A stretch of DNA of 64,000 nt from VAZQ01 sp036557665 (GTDB lineage Bacteria; Pseudomonadota; Alphaproteobacteria; Rhizobiales; Xanthobacteraceae). The notes beneath the pieces were generated by a model. The model was not told the origin of the DNA, searched no databases, and saw only the letters and a program-made list of their open reading frames with translations. Within the stretch, counting starts at the first letter, position 1; each line of letters starts with the position of its first letter. The position numbers and the translations under genes are program-made. Below are positions 51,603-60,953 of the stretch, one piece after another. Where the stretch lies: contig DATBHG010000017.1 of assembly GCA_036557665.1 (NCBI GenBank), positions 86,358 through 150,357 on the forward strand, in the 5' to 3' direction.

Positions 51603-52040
51603 ATGGCATGGGATGCCAAGCAGCTGCTCGCGATGTCGCAACAGCAGCTCGACGCCTTGTTCAGCGAGCATGATGCCGGACCGGTCCCGGACGGGGAGGC
51701 CAAGGGCACCGCGATCATCGCGCCAGGGACCCCGTATAGCGAAAAGATTGCCGAGCTCGTCAACATCTTCAGCTGGCAGGGCAAGGTGTTCGATGCTCAG
51801 CTGGGGCTGCTGCAAAACCGCATTCTGCCGCTTGGTCTGAAGGCCATCGTCGCCCGCGTTTATAAAGGGCCGAGCTGGCTTGACGGCAAGGAATGCATAG
51901 TTCTCGATTATTCCGAGACATCGCTCGTTGCGTCGCATATCCGCGACGAGATTCGGATGATCGAGAGCGGTTTCTATTTGGGCAAGGTCTACTGGGATAA
52001 AGCGCGTCTGATCGACTTTTCGCTCGACTTCAGGGCCTAA
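51603..52040 (+). CDS. Unrecognised 145-residue protein
   Basis: ATG 51603 with AAGGTGAGG upstream. MAWDAKQLLAMSQQQLDALF is followed by a compact, strand-rich body ELVNIFSWQGKVFDAQ, LPLGLKAIVARVYKGPSWLDGKECIVLDYSETSLVA and a closing FYLGKVYWDKARLIDFSLDF. The layout recalls lipocalin-like beta-barrel proteins and the WxGK string faintly recalls GXWXG-type domains, but I cannot assign a family. Located between phospholipase and Dyp peroxidase, a lipid-binding role is a possibility without direct support. Confidence 0.65.
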   Translation: MAWDAKQLLAMSQQQLDALFSEHDAGPVPDGEAKGTAIIAPGTPYSEKIAELVNIFSWQGKVFDAQLGLLQNRILPLGLKAIVARVYKGPSWLDGKECIVLDYSETSLVASHIRDEIRMIESGFYLGKVYWDKARLIDFSLDFRA

Positions 52041-52052
52041 CGGAAATGGGGC

Positions 52053-53354
52053 ATGCTCCCGCAGGACAGTTTTGTCGTTGTCGCGAGAATAAAGCCCGAC
52101 TGCATCGACGCTCTGAGATCGCTGCTGGCGACGATGACGTTTACGGACCGCGCCGGTTTTGCGGATCCGGCTAACCCGCTCGTGCCGTTCGGGACATTCG
52201 AGACCATCCATTTTGCCCGTCTTGTCGTGCTTGCGGACAATACGTTGAATGACCGCCATGTCTATCCCCGGCTGCCTCGTGACGAGCCGACCTACCTTTG
52301 CTTCATGGCGGATTGCGACGGCAGCGCCGATGAGCTGCTGGCGCAGATGGCACATACAGCAGGTGGCCTGGGCGCCATCTTCGGCCACTGCGAGAGTTTT
52401 GACGCAACCGCCGATCTGCTCGCCTGGCTGCGCGCGCATCGCGTCAGTCCGATTGCCTCCTACGTCAATTGGGTCGGCCGCAGCGTCACCCAGGTGCGCG
52501 AGGAGGCGCGGCTCCACGGGCTGTTGCGCGAGGCCCTCTCCAAGGTCGAGGAGCGCGAGCCTCAGCGGCTCCTCGCCCGCTTGCGCGCTCTCGTCGCGCC
52601 GGCGGCGCCGCTGACCCCCCCGCCGCCCACTCCGCTCGCCTGGCGCATTCGCGACCTGACGCATTTGTTGCTTCCATTCCTCGTTGGGGCGGCTTTCCTC
52701 ATCTTCTTCCATCTGTTTGCAGTGCTGTTTGTTGCAGTCGCATTGGTGGTGTTTTTCGTCGTGCTGCGCAGGCATGAGCTGACCGATCCCCTCGTGCCCC
52801 AGCCGGATGAGCCCGCGCGAATCGCGCAGCTTCGCAAGGCGGAGGATCACGATGTCAGCAACCAATACACCGCCATAGGATCCATCAAGCCGGGGCTGTT
52901 CCGGCTATGGACGGAAATCGTAATCCTTTGCGGAGTAAACTGGGTCGCGCGCCACATTTTCACGCGCGGATCGATCGGGCGCATCGGCACAATTCATTTT
53001 GCCCACTGGGTGTTTCTGGACAACCGCCGCCGCGGTTTCTTCTGCAGCAATTACGACGGTGGGCACGAGGCGTATATGGATGATTTCATCAACAAGGCCG
53101 GTTTTGGACTAAATCTTGCGTTCTCGAGTTTCATCGGTTACCCGGCAACCGACTGGCTGATCGCGAAGGGTGCGTGGCGCGAGCAGGAATTCAAGCGATT
53201 CCAGCGTCATCACCAGATTCAAACGGATGTCTGGTATAAGGCCTGTCCGGGATTTACCGCCCGCGATCTTGCCCGCAACAGCCGCATCCGCAACGGCTTC
53301 GAAAAGCCGACGATGAGCGACGATGAAATCCGCCGGTGGTTGGCGGAGATATGA
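52053..53354 (+). CDS. Internally duplicated membrane protein, ferredoxin-like repeats
   Basis: A 433-residue protein. An N-terminal module (FVVVARIKPDCIDALRSLL, FETIHFARLVVL, TYLCFMADCDGSADELLAQM) is repeated in the C-terminal half (TAIGSIKPGLFRLWTEIVIL, IGTIHFAHWVFLDN, GFFCSNYDGGHEAYMDDFI). Between the copies lies a Pro-rich hinge and two close membrane helices (LLLPFLVGAAFLIFFHLFAVLFVAVALVVFFVVL is the joined stretch, cut here by position 209-245). The repeat resembles the ferredoxin-like fold of Dyp and EthD-type proteins. It starts 12 bases after the previous gene and ends 9 bases before the Dyp gene, so it is a probable partner of the peroxidase. Confidence 0.7.
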   Translation: MLPQDSFVVVARIKPDCIDALRSLLATMTFTDRAGFADPANPLVPFGTFETIHFARLVVLADNTLNDRHVYPRLPRDEPTYLCFMADCDGSADELLAQMAHTAGGLGAIFGHCESFDATADLLAWLRAHRVSPIASYVNWVGRSVTQVREEARLHGLLREALSKVEEREPQRLLARLRALVAPAAPLTPPPPTPLAWRIRDLTHLLLPFLVGAAFLIFFHLFAVLFVAVALVVFFVVLRRHELTDPLVPQPDEPARIAQLRKAEDHDVSNQYTAIGSIKPGLFRLWTEIVILCGVNWVARHIFTRGSIGRIGTIHFAHWVFLDNRRRGFFCSNYDGGHEAYMDDFINKAGFGLNLAFSSFIGYPATDWLIAKGAWREQEFKRFQRHHQIQTDVWYKACPGFTARDLARNSRIRNGFEKPTMSDDEIRRWLAEI

Positions 53355-53363
53355 CCGCGCACG

Positions 53364-54959
53364 ATGATGCGGCGCTGCATCGACAGAAGTGACATCCAGG
53401 CAATAGCCTGGACTGGATTCGGCTCGCTCAGAGGGGCGAGCTACGTGCTCTTGCGCGTTGTCGAGCCCCGCGCTGCGCGGCGATGGCTGCGCAGTCTCCG
53501 CCCCACGAGCATCGCCGATCTATGCGCCGGCGGCGTGAAGCAGCACGTGGACGAAGGGATGCAGATCGCCTTTACCGCGCCGGGTCTGCGGGCGCTGGAG
53601 ATCGATGCGGCCGTCTTGCAGCGCTTCTCGCCTGAATTCGTCGAAGGCATGGGGAGCGATGCAAGCCGCTCACGGCGTTTGGGCGATACCGGCGCAAATG
53701 CCCCTGCCAATTGGGACTGGGGCGTCGGCGACAAGGAGCCGCACATTCTCTTGATCCTGCTTGCGACACCCGAGCGGATGGAGGAGCTCGCCTCGCAGAT
53801 GCAGAGCCAGGCCGAAGCTGCCGGCCTGTCCGCGATCGCAATCCTGCGGACCAGCGACATGGGAGACGTCGAGCCTTTCGGCTTCGCCGACGGCGTCTCG
53901 CAGCCGACCTTTGATTGGGACGACCTTCGAACCCCGGGCACGAAGGCCGATCGCGATTATACCAACCTGCTGGCGCTGGGTGAGCTTCTTCTGGGCTATC
54001 GCAACGAGTATGGCCTGCTCACAGACCGCCCCTTGCTGGGTGCGAACGAAAAGAATGCCGCCATCTTGCCGAAGGCCTTTCATCCACGGGCCACTCACGA
54101 TCTCGGCCTCAACGGCACCTATCTGGTCTACCGTCAGCTTGCACAGGATGTCCGCGCCTTCTGGCGGTGGGTCGCCGCGGAGGCATCCCGTTGCGGGGTG
54201 GCGATGGAGAGTCTGGCCGAATCCGCGGTTGGACGCAGGCTTGATGGCAGCCCACTTGCCGATCTCGTTCTGTCGCGATCGATCCTGGGCGATGATGCGC
54301 GCGACTCGCGCCGAAACGGCTTCCGCTTCGATACGGATCCGGACGGGTTGAGCTGCCCGGTGGGCGCCCATATTCGTCGCGCTAATCCGCGCACCGGCGA
54401 TGCGCCCGGCGGCCGACGCGGCCCGGTCGATGATCTGCTCGTAACGCTTGGACTGACTACGCGCCGTGTGCAGCGCGCGACCTCGTCCACGCTTCCCTGG
54501 CCGCGCAACACGACCATCTGGCCCTTCATTCGGTCTGAGGACGACGCGATCGCATCCGCCCGTTTTCATCGCATCCTTCGGCGCGGCCGCGAATACGGCT
54601 CGAAGATCGACCGCCGCGCGGCGATTGATCCGGCGACGCCCGATCCAAAGGCCGGCCTTCACTTCCTTTGCCTCAATGCCAATATCGGCCGGCAATTCGA
54701 GTTCGTTCAGACGGCCTGGATCGCCAGCGCGAAGTTTGCCGGGCTCACCGGCGAGCAGGATCCCCTGCTCGGCAACCGTGAACCACACCCGAGCGCGCCG
54801 ATCGCTGCGACGCCACAGCGTACCGATGGATTTTCCCGCCCCGGCGCCGCTCCGAATTGCCGGCACGCGAGCGGACTTCCACAATTCGTCACTGTTCGGG
54901 GCGGCGCTTATTTCTTCTTGCCCGGCCTAAGCGCGGTGAAGTGGATCGCCAGCGACTGA
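53364..54959 (+). CDS. Dyp-type haem peroxidase
   Basis: A 531-residue peroxidase. The distal GxxDG motif is PFGFADGVSQP with catalytic Asp176; the haem-ligand His336 is in CPVGAHIRRANPR. The length is larger than the 300-residue EfeB-like classes and nearer the long Dyp classes. No twin-arginine signal is seen at the N-terminus, so it is cytoplasmic or anchored by partners. Dyp peroxidases oxidise dyes, phenols, sulfide or lipid hydroperoxides with hydrogen peroxide. The 3' end overlaps the convergent catalase-family gene by 33 bases. Confidence 0.9.
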   Translation: MMRRCIDRSDIQAIAWTGFGSLRGASYVLLRVVEPRAARRWLRSLRPTSIADLCAGGVKQHVDEGMQIAFTAPGLRALEIDAAVLQRFSPEFVEGMGSDASRSRRLGDTGANAPANWDWGVGDKEPHILLILLATPERMEELASQMQSQAEAAGLSAIAILRTSDMGDVEPFGFADGVSQPTFDWDDLRTPGTKADRDYTNLLALGELLLGYRNEYGLLTDRPLLGANEKNAAILPKAFHPRATHDLGLNGTYLVYRQLAQDVRAFWRWVAAEASRCGVAMESLAESAVGRRLDGSPLADLVLSRSILGDDARDSRRNGFRFDTDPDGLSCPVGAHIRRANPRTGDAPGGRRGPVDDLLVTLGLTTRRVQRATSSTLPWPRNTTIWPFIRSEDDAIASARFHRILRRGREYGSKIDRRAAIDPATPDPKAGLHFLCLNANIGRQFEFVQTAWIASAKFAGLTGEQDPLLGNREPHPSAPIAATPQRTDGFSRPGAAPNCRHASGLPQFVTVRGGAYFFLPGLSAVKWIASD

Positions 54960-56144
54960 CCCGTCATCGAACGGCTCGGCGCCGGTCGGCTCGATATGGG
55001 CCTCCCAGCTCATGCTCTGACGGAATGTCGCGAGCTCGTCATACATGCGCTTGCGGGCCCGGCTTTGATTGCCGAGCGGCCGATGCTCCGGCAGGCAATG
55101 CCAGGGATTGAATCGCAAGTTCCGGGCAAAGGCGAGTTGCCTCGGATAATCAAATTTCTGTCGCGGGATCCGCAATGTCGCCACGGGCACGCGCGGAGAC
55201 AGGCGCTCGGGCCAGAGTACCGCATTATTCTCGATCGGCATCAGAAAAGCATCGGTTTGCAGCTGAATGCGCATTTCAAATTCGATGTCTCTTTCGTCGA
55301 GTGTACGGACCATGTTGTCGCGCAGGTAATTGTCGGGGGGGCGTAGCGGCAGCCGCGGGATCTTGCGGTAAACCTCCGTCTTTGACCAGAAGCTGTATTG
55401 CATCGCCTGGTCCGGGCCGAGCAGGTAGGGAACGCAGCTGTAGAAAGTGGCGCCGAGCGGATTGGTCTGCGTCTCGTTCCACAGAGATTGCATCAGCATG
55501 TCCAGCAGGTGCGTCTGCCGAAAATCAAAAAAATACCACGCCGCCATGTGGCGCCGACTCCAATATTGCAGTCGTGCATTGGCTTTGATGTCCGGCGTCA
55601 CGAATGTAGGCGTGCAGATAGCGGTGAAATCCTGGGTCTGCTTTTCGTCGTCCCACAATTTTTTGCCATCCACTCCCATCACTTTGACGCTGAGACTGAC
55701 AAATCCAACGTCATCGATATCCGGCTCGACATGCGGCCCCGGACCGGAAAAGCGGATCCAGCAGGGATAGGTCTTTGGCGCTGCGAATAATCCGTGCCGG
55801 AAATTCTCGGGCAGGTTGTCGTGAATGCTCAATTCGCCGCGAACAAGCCCATGCGTCTTGGTGTTGCCGGCGCGCTCGAAGCCGCCGGCTGGAAAGTCCT
55901 GGACCAGATGACGGCGCATCTCGTCGATCATGGTCTGAACATCCTGATCCTCGCCCGGCTGCGGCATCTCTTCTGCCAGTCCGATGTCCTCGCGGCTGCG
56001 TTGAAGATTGATCAACGCGGTCAATATCCGCGCCATCGGCTCCCGGAGCACAACGTTGAAGGCTGGCCGCAGGAAAGGCTGCTCGATCCGGCGCTCCAGA
56101 TGCAGGAGACATTCGACGATCCGATGAAGGAACCTGAGAAGCAT
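54927..56144 (-). CDS. Catalase-family haem protein (catalase-like fold)
   Basis: A 405-residue protein from ATG 56144 with AGGGG 6 bases upstream. Characteristic parts are GNTKTHGLVRGELSIHDNLPE, FAAPKTYPCWIRFSGPGPHVEPDID, AWYFFDFRQTHLLDML and a final FNPWHCLPEHRPLGNQSRARKRMYDEL. These match the group of catalase-related proteins that are distant from true catalases and related to allene oxide synthase-type domains. It is on the minus strand, tail to tail with the Dyp gene. Activity could be peroxidase, hydroperoxide conversion or peroxide removal. Confidence 0.85.
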   Translation of the reverse strand: MLLRFLHRIVECLLHLERRIEQPFLRPAFNVVLREPMARILTALINLQRSREDIGLAEEMPQPGEDQDVQTMIDEMRRHLVQDFPAGGFERAGNTKTHGLVRGELSIHDNLPENFRHGLFAAPKTYPCWIRFSGPGPHVEPDIDDVGFVSLSVKVMGVDGKKLWDDEKQTQDFTAICTPTFVTPDIKANARLQYWSRRHMAAWYFFDFRQTHLLDMLMQSLWNETQTNPLGATFYSCVPYLLGPDQAMQYSFWSKTEVYRKIPRLPLRPPDNYLRDNMVRTLDERDIEFEMRIQLQTDAFLMPIENNAVLWPERLSPRVPVATLRIPRQKFDYPRQLAFARNLRFNPWHCLPEHRPLGNQSRARKRMYDELATFRQSMSWEAHIEPTGAEPFDDGSVAGDPLHRA

Positions 56145-56480
56145 CGCGCACCCCTGCTCCCGCAACCGCCAGCTTGGAGTCGCCTGTCGTCGTCTTTGCA
56201 AGCTCGCGCACGGGGATGTGGCGCCAAGTGGCCGGACGCAGAGATTGACATGAACCGGCATGGGGTTGAACCCCGGTTTTGCGTATCGGCCGCCGACGAG
56301 AGCCCGGCCAGCGAGGTAGCTTATTCCGGAAGCTCCGCTGAATTTTAATATTGCGCCTGTTCATGAACGGCGCAATGATGAGCACGCGGAGATGGCGGCG
56401 TTCCCTGCGGCGTCGAATTGCACTTGGCTCTGCCCGCTCACGCCGGCCCCTGCGCTGACACCTTATTTGGGGGTGGCGTC

Positions 56481-58994
56481 ATGCGGACCCTGATTTTCCC
56501 CACCCGCGTCGCTCTGTTTATCGGTGTCCTTGTGGTGGCGGCCGCGACCGGCCCTTACGTCCTGCGCGGCGAAGGCGATGCCGGCTCCCCGCTCGACGAG
56601 GCGCAGCTGGCCGGTCGAGACGCAGCAAGCTTTCCACAAGCGAAGGAGGACTATTTTCGCGACATGGACAATGGCGTGCCCATGTCCGAGGAGGAGGTCC
56701 AAGGCCGAAACATGTGGATGGTCTGGACCGGCGGCAACGACCGGTTCTGGGATACCGTCACAAAGGACAGCCTTGCCACCTTCGATCTGCTGAAGATCGT
56801 CACGTCGCACCCGAGCCAGACTTATTGCGACGGCAGACGTTGTGACCGCGACTCGCGCTGGCACTGGTTGGGCGCGATCAACGAGCCTTGCTTTGAGAAA
56901 CCGAGCGCACCCGACGCCGAACGGTTCGGGCTCTGGCTCGATGTGCGCCGCAAGGACTGCTCGACGCCGGACCCTTTTGAGGACGAGCAGGCCTATCCCG
57001 GCGTGAGGATTGGCGCCCGCGGCACGACTTTCTCCGACGGCTCGAAGCTGCCGGTCGGCTCTTATTTCGGTGCCGCAACCGGCATCGTCGGCCTGCGGCT
57101 GTTTCCGAATCCGAATTTCAACCAGGCGGCAAAGGACAGATGGGATCCCGAGAGGTACTACACGGACGAGAATTATTACAACGATCCCGACCTCGTTCGG
57201 CCCTATCGAGTCGGCATGAGCTGCGGATTCTGCCACGTCGGCCCGAGCCCAATTCACCCGCCGACGGATCGATCCAATCCGCAATGGGCCAATCTCAACT
57301 CCACCGTCGGCAATCAATATCTTTGGATGGATCGCGTCTTTGTCTATTCCGCCGACAAAAAAAGCTTTCTCTATCAACTGATGCATTCGTTCCCCCCTGG
57401 GACCATGGATACCTCCCTGGTCTCGACCGACTACATCAACAATCCGCGCACGATGAACGCGGTCTATCTGCTTGGTCCGCGCCTGGATGAGACGCATTTC
57501 TGGGGCAAGGAAACGCTGCAGGGAGCCGAGCTCGACAACAGGCAGCTGCCGCAATACTTCGACCCGCCGGATACATCCTGGTCGCCGCGCGTGCTGAAAG
57601 ACGGCTCGGATTCCGTAGGCGTGCTCGCGGCGCTCAACCGCGTCTATATCAACATCGGCGTCTACAGCGAAGAGTGGATGCGGCACTTCAATGCGTTTTT
57701 CGGCGGCAAGCCGATCACGGCGATCGCGATCGCGACATCGGAGAAGAATTCCGCCTATTGGCGGGCCACCGAGGCAGGCACTCCGAGCATGGCCAGGTTC
57801 CTCGTCAAAGCGGGGCAGCCGGACCGACTGGCGAATGCGCCGGAAGGCAAGCGGAACCTGACCACCGACGCCACCGTGTTGGAGCGCGGCAAGACGGTAT
57901 TCGCCGAAACCTGCGCGCGCTGCCATTCCAGCAAGTTGCCGGAGCAGGCGCGCGCACAAATGGAGCCGGGCGGCTGCTCCGGGCCGAGCTATCTGGTGTG
58001 CTGGAAACGCTACTGGGCCTATACCAAGACCGATGAGTTCAAGGCCAAAATGCGCGAGATCGTTGCGCGGCCTGATTTCCTCGACAACAATTATCTGTCG
58101 ACGGAAGCGCGCGTGCCGGTGACGTTGCTGCGCACCAATGCCTGCAGTCCATTGGCAACCAACGCCATCCGCAGGAACATCTGGGATAATTTCTCCTCGT
58201 CGACCTACAAGGACCTTCCCTCGGTCGGCAGGATCACCGTACAGGATCCGTTCACCGCGAAGCGCTGGCAATACCCCATGCCCGTGGGCGGTCGCGGGTT
58301 TACGCGGGTGCCGTCATTGGTCGCTGCGTGGTCTACCGCGCCTTTTTTGCTCAACAACCGCCTCGGCCCGTTTTCCGAGGATCCATCCGTTGAGGCGCGC
58401 ATGAAGGTCTTTGAGGCGTCGATCGAGCAGTTGCTGTGGCCGGAAAAGCGCGACCATGATGCAAACTTCGACGGTTATATCGTCCGTACGACTGAAAGAA
58501 GCTTTGTCAAAATTCCCAAGCGGAGCATTCCTGTCGAGTTGAAAAATCTGATTGCGAGCCTTCCGCCAAGACCGTTCGAGCGTCTCTTCGACCGCGACGG
58601 CGATTTCAGGCTCGGGCCGATCCCGAAGGGATTCCCTATCAATCTTGCGGCCAGCTACCAGCCCCTGGCTGATCTGGATCGCGCCGCGGCTGAGGAAAGG
58701 GCGGTGCATGCGGTCAATTTCGCTTTGCTCATCAAGCTGTTTCTCGAGAATTGGCCAAATCTGGACCTGTCCGCGGATGACGCCGCTCTGCTCGCCTGGG
58801 GCGCCAATCTGCGTGAGCCGCTGTTGAAATTGAGCAAGTGTCCGGATTTCGTCGTCAATCGGGGTCATTATTTCGGCACGGCGAAATTCAATGAAACCGA
58901 CGAGTTGAGCGAGGACGAGCAGGCTTTTGGCCCTGAGACCGCATTGAGCGACAATGACAAGCGCGCGCTGATCGAATTCATCAAGACGTTCTGA
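56481..58994 (+). CDS. Large di-haem c-type cytochrome
   Basis: An 837-residue exported protein; a hydrophobic N-terminal helix (FPTRVALFIGVLVVAAATGPYV) acts as signal or anchor. Two haem c motifs occur, CGFCH at 248-252 and CARCH at 478-482. The middle region (LDRVYV-like WMDRVFVYSADKKSFLYQLMHSFPPGTMDTSL) and the long spacing between haems resemble the RoxA/LatA rubber oxygenase and di-haem peroxidase superfamily, but no exact subfamily is assigned. GGGGGTGG precedes ATG 56481. The gene is followed 2 bases later by a GMC oxidoreductase, so electrons from the flavoenzyme may pass to this cytochrome. Confidence 0.82.
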   Translation: MRTLIFPTRVALFIGVLVVAAATGPYVLRGEGDAGSPLDEAQLAGRDAASFPQAKEDYFRDMDNGVPMSEEEVQGRNMWMVWTGGNDRFWDTVTKDSLATFDLLKIVTSHPSQTYCDGRRCDRDSRWHWLGAINEPCFEKPSAPDAERFGLWLDVRRKDCSTPDPFEDEQAYPGVRIGARGTTFSDGSKLPVGSYFGAATGIVGLRLFPNPNFNQAAKDRWDPERYYTDENYYNDPDLVRPYRVGMSCGFCHVGPSPIHPPTDRSNPQWANLNSTVGNQYLWMDRVFVYSADKKSFLYQLMHSFPPGTMDTSLVSTDYINNPRTMNAVYLLGPRLDETHFWGKETLQGAELDNRQLPQYFDPPDTSWSPRVLKDGSDSVGVLAALNRVYINIGVYSEEWMRHFNAFFGGKPITAIAIATSEKNSAYWRATEAGTPSMARFLVKAGQPDRLANAPEGKRNLTTDATVLERGKTVFAETCARCHSSKLPEQARAQMEPGGCSGPSYLVCWKRYWAYTKTDEFKAKMREIVARPDFLDNNYLSTEARVPVTLLRTNACSPLATNAIRRNIWDNFSSSTYKDLPSVGRITVQDPFTAKRWQYPMPVGGRGFTRVPSLVAAWSTAPFLLNNRLGPFSEDPSVEARMKVFEASIEQLLWPEKRDHDANFDGYIVRTTERSFVKIPKRSIPVELKNLIASLPPRPFERLFDRDGDFRLGPIPKGFPINLAASYQPLADLDRAAAEERAVHAVNFALLIKLFLENWPNLDLSADDAALLAWGANLREPLLKLSKCPDFVVNRGHYFGTAKFNETDELSEDEQAFGPETALSDNDKRALIEFIKTF

Positions 58995-58996
58995 TA

Positions 58997-60877
58997 ATGC
59001 AAGGCCCGTCGACGGGCGAATACGATTATATCGTCATCGGCTCGGGGGCCGGAGGTGGCACGGTAGCTGCGCGCCTCGCCGAAGCGGGAATGAAGGTCTT
59101 GCTGCTCGAAGCGGGCAGCGATCCGGTCAACAGCGGCCGGCATCCGGAGCTTGCATCTCAGTACGCGGTGCCGGCCTTTCATCCGTTCGCCTCGGAAAAC
59201 GCGATGATGGCCTGGAATTTCCTGGTTCATGGTCTCGGGGACGACGCTCTTCGACGGCGTCATGGGCAGGAGGCATCCGCCGGCTTGCTCTATCCACGCG
59301 CTTGTGCGCTCGGTGGATGCACCGCGCATAATGCAATGATCTTCATGTATCCGCACGATTCGGATTGGGACTACATCGCTGAGCTCACCGGCGACTCATC
59401 CTGGAGTGCCACGAGCATGCGACGTTACTTTCGCCGCCTGGAGGATTGCCGGCATCGTCCGATTTGGCGTCTCGTGTCCCGGCTCAGCCGCGGCCGGCTC
59501 GACCCGACCGGACACGGCTGGAACGGATGGCTTGGAACCGAAGTCCCGCTGCCGAACAGGGCATTCGGCGACCGAGCCCTGATGTCCGTCATCCGGGAGA
59601 CGGTCCGCGCCGACCTTCGGCCCGCCGCGGCAGGCACGCTTGCAGCCTGGCGAGCCGCCATTCGACTGTGGCGTGAGCGATTGGCGCATTTCGTCGTCGG
59701 TGAAACCGATCCCAACGATGCGCGCTTGCAAGGCGCGCTCGCCGAGGGTCTCTGCGAGATTCCTTTGTCCACGTTCTCGGGATGCCGGCGCGGTGCACGT
59801 GAACGCGTTCTTTCCGCTGCCCGCATGCCCGGCCTCCATCTCGAATGCGACGCACTTGCGACCCGGATCCTGTTGAATGCCGAGAAGCGCGCCGTCGCCG
59901 TCGAATACCTCAAGGGCCAAAATCTTTATCGCGCATCCCCCAGCGTGGCCGGCGAGGCGGGCACGCCGAGATGCGCAAGGGCTGCACGCGAGATCATCCT
60001 TGCCGCCGGCGCGTTCAATTCCCCACAGCTGTTGATGCTCTCGGGTGTCGGTCCACCGGACCAGCTTGCCGCCTTCGGAATCGGGGTGCAGGTCCCGTTG
60101 CAGGGGGTCGGCCGAAATCTGCAGGACCGCTATGAGGTGGGGGTCGTGCACAAAATGTCCCGGGCGTGGGCCTGCCTGCGGGATGCACGCTTTGCGACCG
60201 ACGATCCTGTCTACCGTGAATGGCTTTCCGGCCGGGGCATGTACATTTCCAACGGCGCAGCACTGGCGTTTGCCCTGCGCTCGAGCCCGCACCAGGCAAA
60301 TCCGGATTTGCTCGTGATGGCGCTGCTGACACGTTTCTCGGGCTATTTTCCCGGATACTCGGACATCATCCGTAAGAGTCACGATGATCTGACCTTCGCG
60401 CTGCTCAAAGCCCATACGAGGAACCGCGGCGGAACAGTAAGGTTGAGATCAGGCGATCCTCGCGACCCACCGGAGATCGATTTTCACTATTTCGAGGAAG
60501 GAACCGATAAAAGCGGCGATGATCTCACCGCCGTGGTAAAGGGCATTCGCCGCGTTCGGCGCATGACCGAGCAATTGCAAAGCCGGGGCCTCATCCATGC
60601 CGAGGAAACGCCCGGGGCGCATCTGCAGGGCGAGGATGAGTTGCGCGACTTCGTGCGCAAGAACGCCTGGGGGCATCACGCCTCCTGCTCATGCGCGATC
60701 GGACCAGCACCGGCCGGCGGCGTCCTCACCGGCGACCTCCGGGTGCACGGTACCAGCGGCGTACGTGTCGTAGATGCTTCCGTTTTTCCGCGCATCCCGG
60801 GACTCTTCATTGCCTGCCCGGTGTACATGGTCGGCGAAAAAGCCGCCGACTCGATACTCGAGAGCGCGAAGCATTGA
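58997..60877 (+). CDS. GMC-family FAD oxidoreductase
   Basis: A 626-residue flavoprotein. The FAD motif YIVIGSGAGGGTVAARLAEAG starts at residue 11, YPRACALGGCTAHNAMIFMYP is the second family motif, LAAGAFNSPQLLMLSGVGP is GMC signature 2, and the C-terminal domain contains GHHASCSCAIGP with the catalytic His and VVDASVFPRIPG. GMC enzymes oxidise alcohols, sugars or sterols. No Tat signal is visible. The start lies 2 bases after the cytochrome stop; together they resemble the flavoprotein-cytochrome pairs of periplasmic dehydrogenases. Confidence 0.9.
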   Translation: MQGPSTGEYDYIVIGSGAGGGTVAARLAEAGMKVLLLEAGSDPVNSGRHPELASQYAVPAFHPFASENAMMAWNFLVHGLGDDALRRRHGQEASAGLLYPRACALGGCTAHNAMIFMYPHDSDWDYIAELTGDSSWSATSMRRYFRRLEDCRHRPIWRLVSRLSRGRLDPTGHGWNGWLGTEVPLPNRAFGDRALMSVIRETVRADLRPAAAGTLAAWRAAIRLWRERLAHFVVGETDPNDARLQGALAEGLCEIPLSTFSGCRRGARERVLSAARMPGLHLECDALATRILLNAEKRAVAVEYLKGQNLYRASPSVAGEAGTPRCARAAREIILAAGAFNSPQLLMLSGVGPPDQLAAFGIGVQVPLQGVGRNLQDRYEVGVVHKMSRAWACLRDARFATDDPVYREWLSGRGMYISNGAALAFALRSSPHQANPDLLVMALLTRFSGYFPGYSDIIRKSHDDLTFALLKAHTRNRGGTVRLRSGDPRDPPEIDFHYFEEGTDKSGDDLTAVVKGIRRVRRMTEQLQSRGLIHAEETPGAHLQGEDELRDFVRKNAWGHHASCSCAIGPAPAGGVLTGDLRVHGTSGVRVVDASVFPRIPGLFIACPVYMVGEKAADSILESAKH

Positions 60878-60953
60878 CGTGTGAAACGACGGGCTTCTGA
60901 GAGCGACTTCCTCGCCCGCTTTACCACAGCGTCAGGCAAAACCCCGCCGCTGG

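Noticed and set aside
56463..58271. Open minus-strand frame of about 600 codons opposite the di-haem cytochrome
   Set aside because: The plus strand carries two CxxCH motifs, a signal helix and a ribosome site; the antisense frame has no motif.
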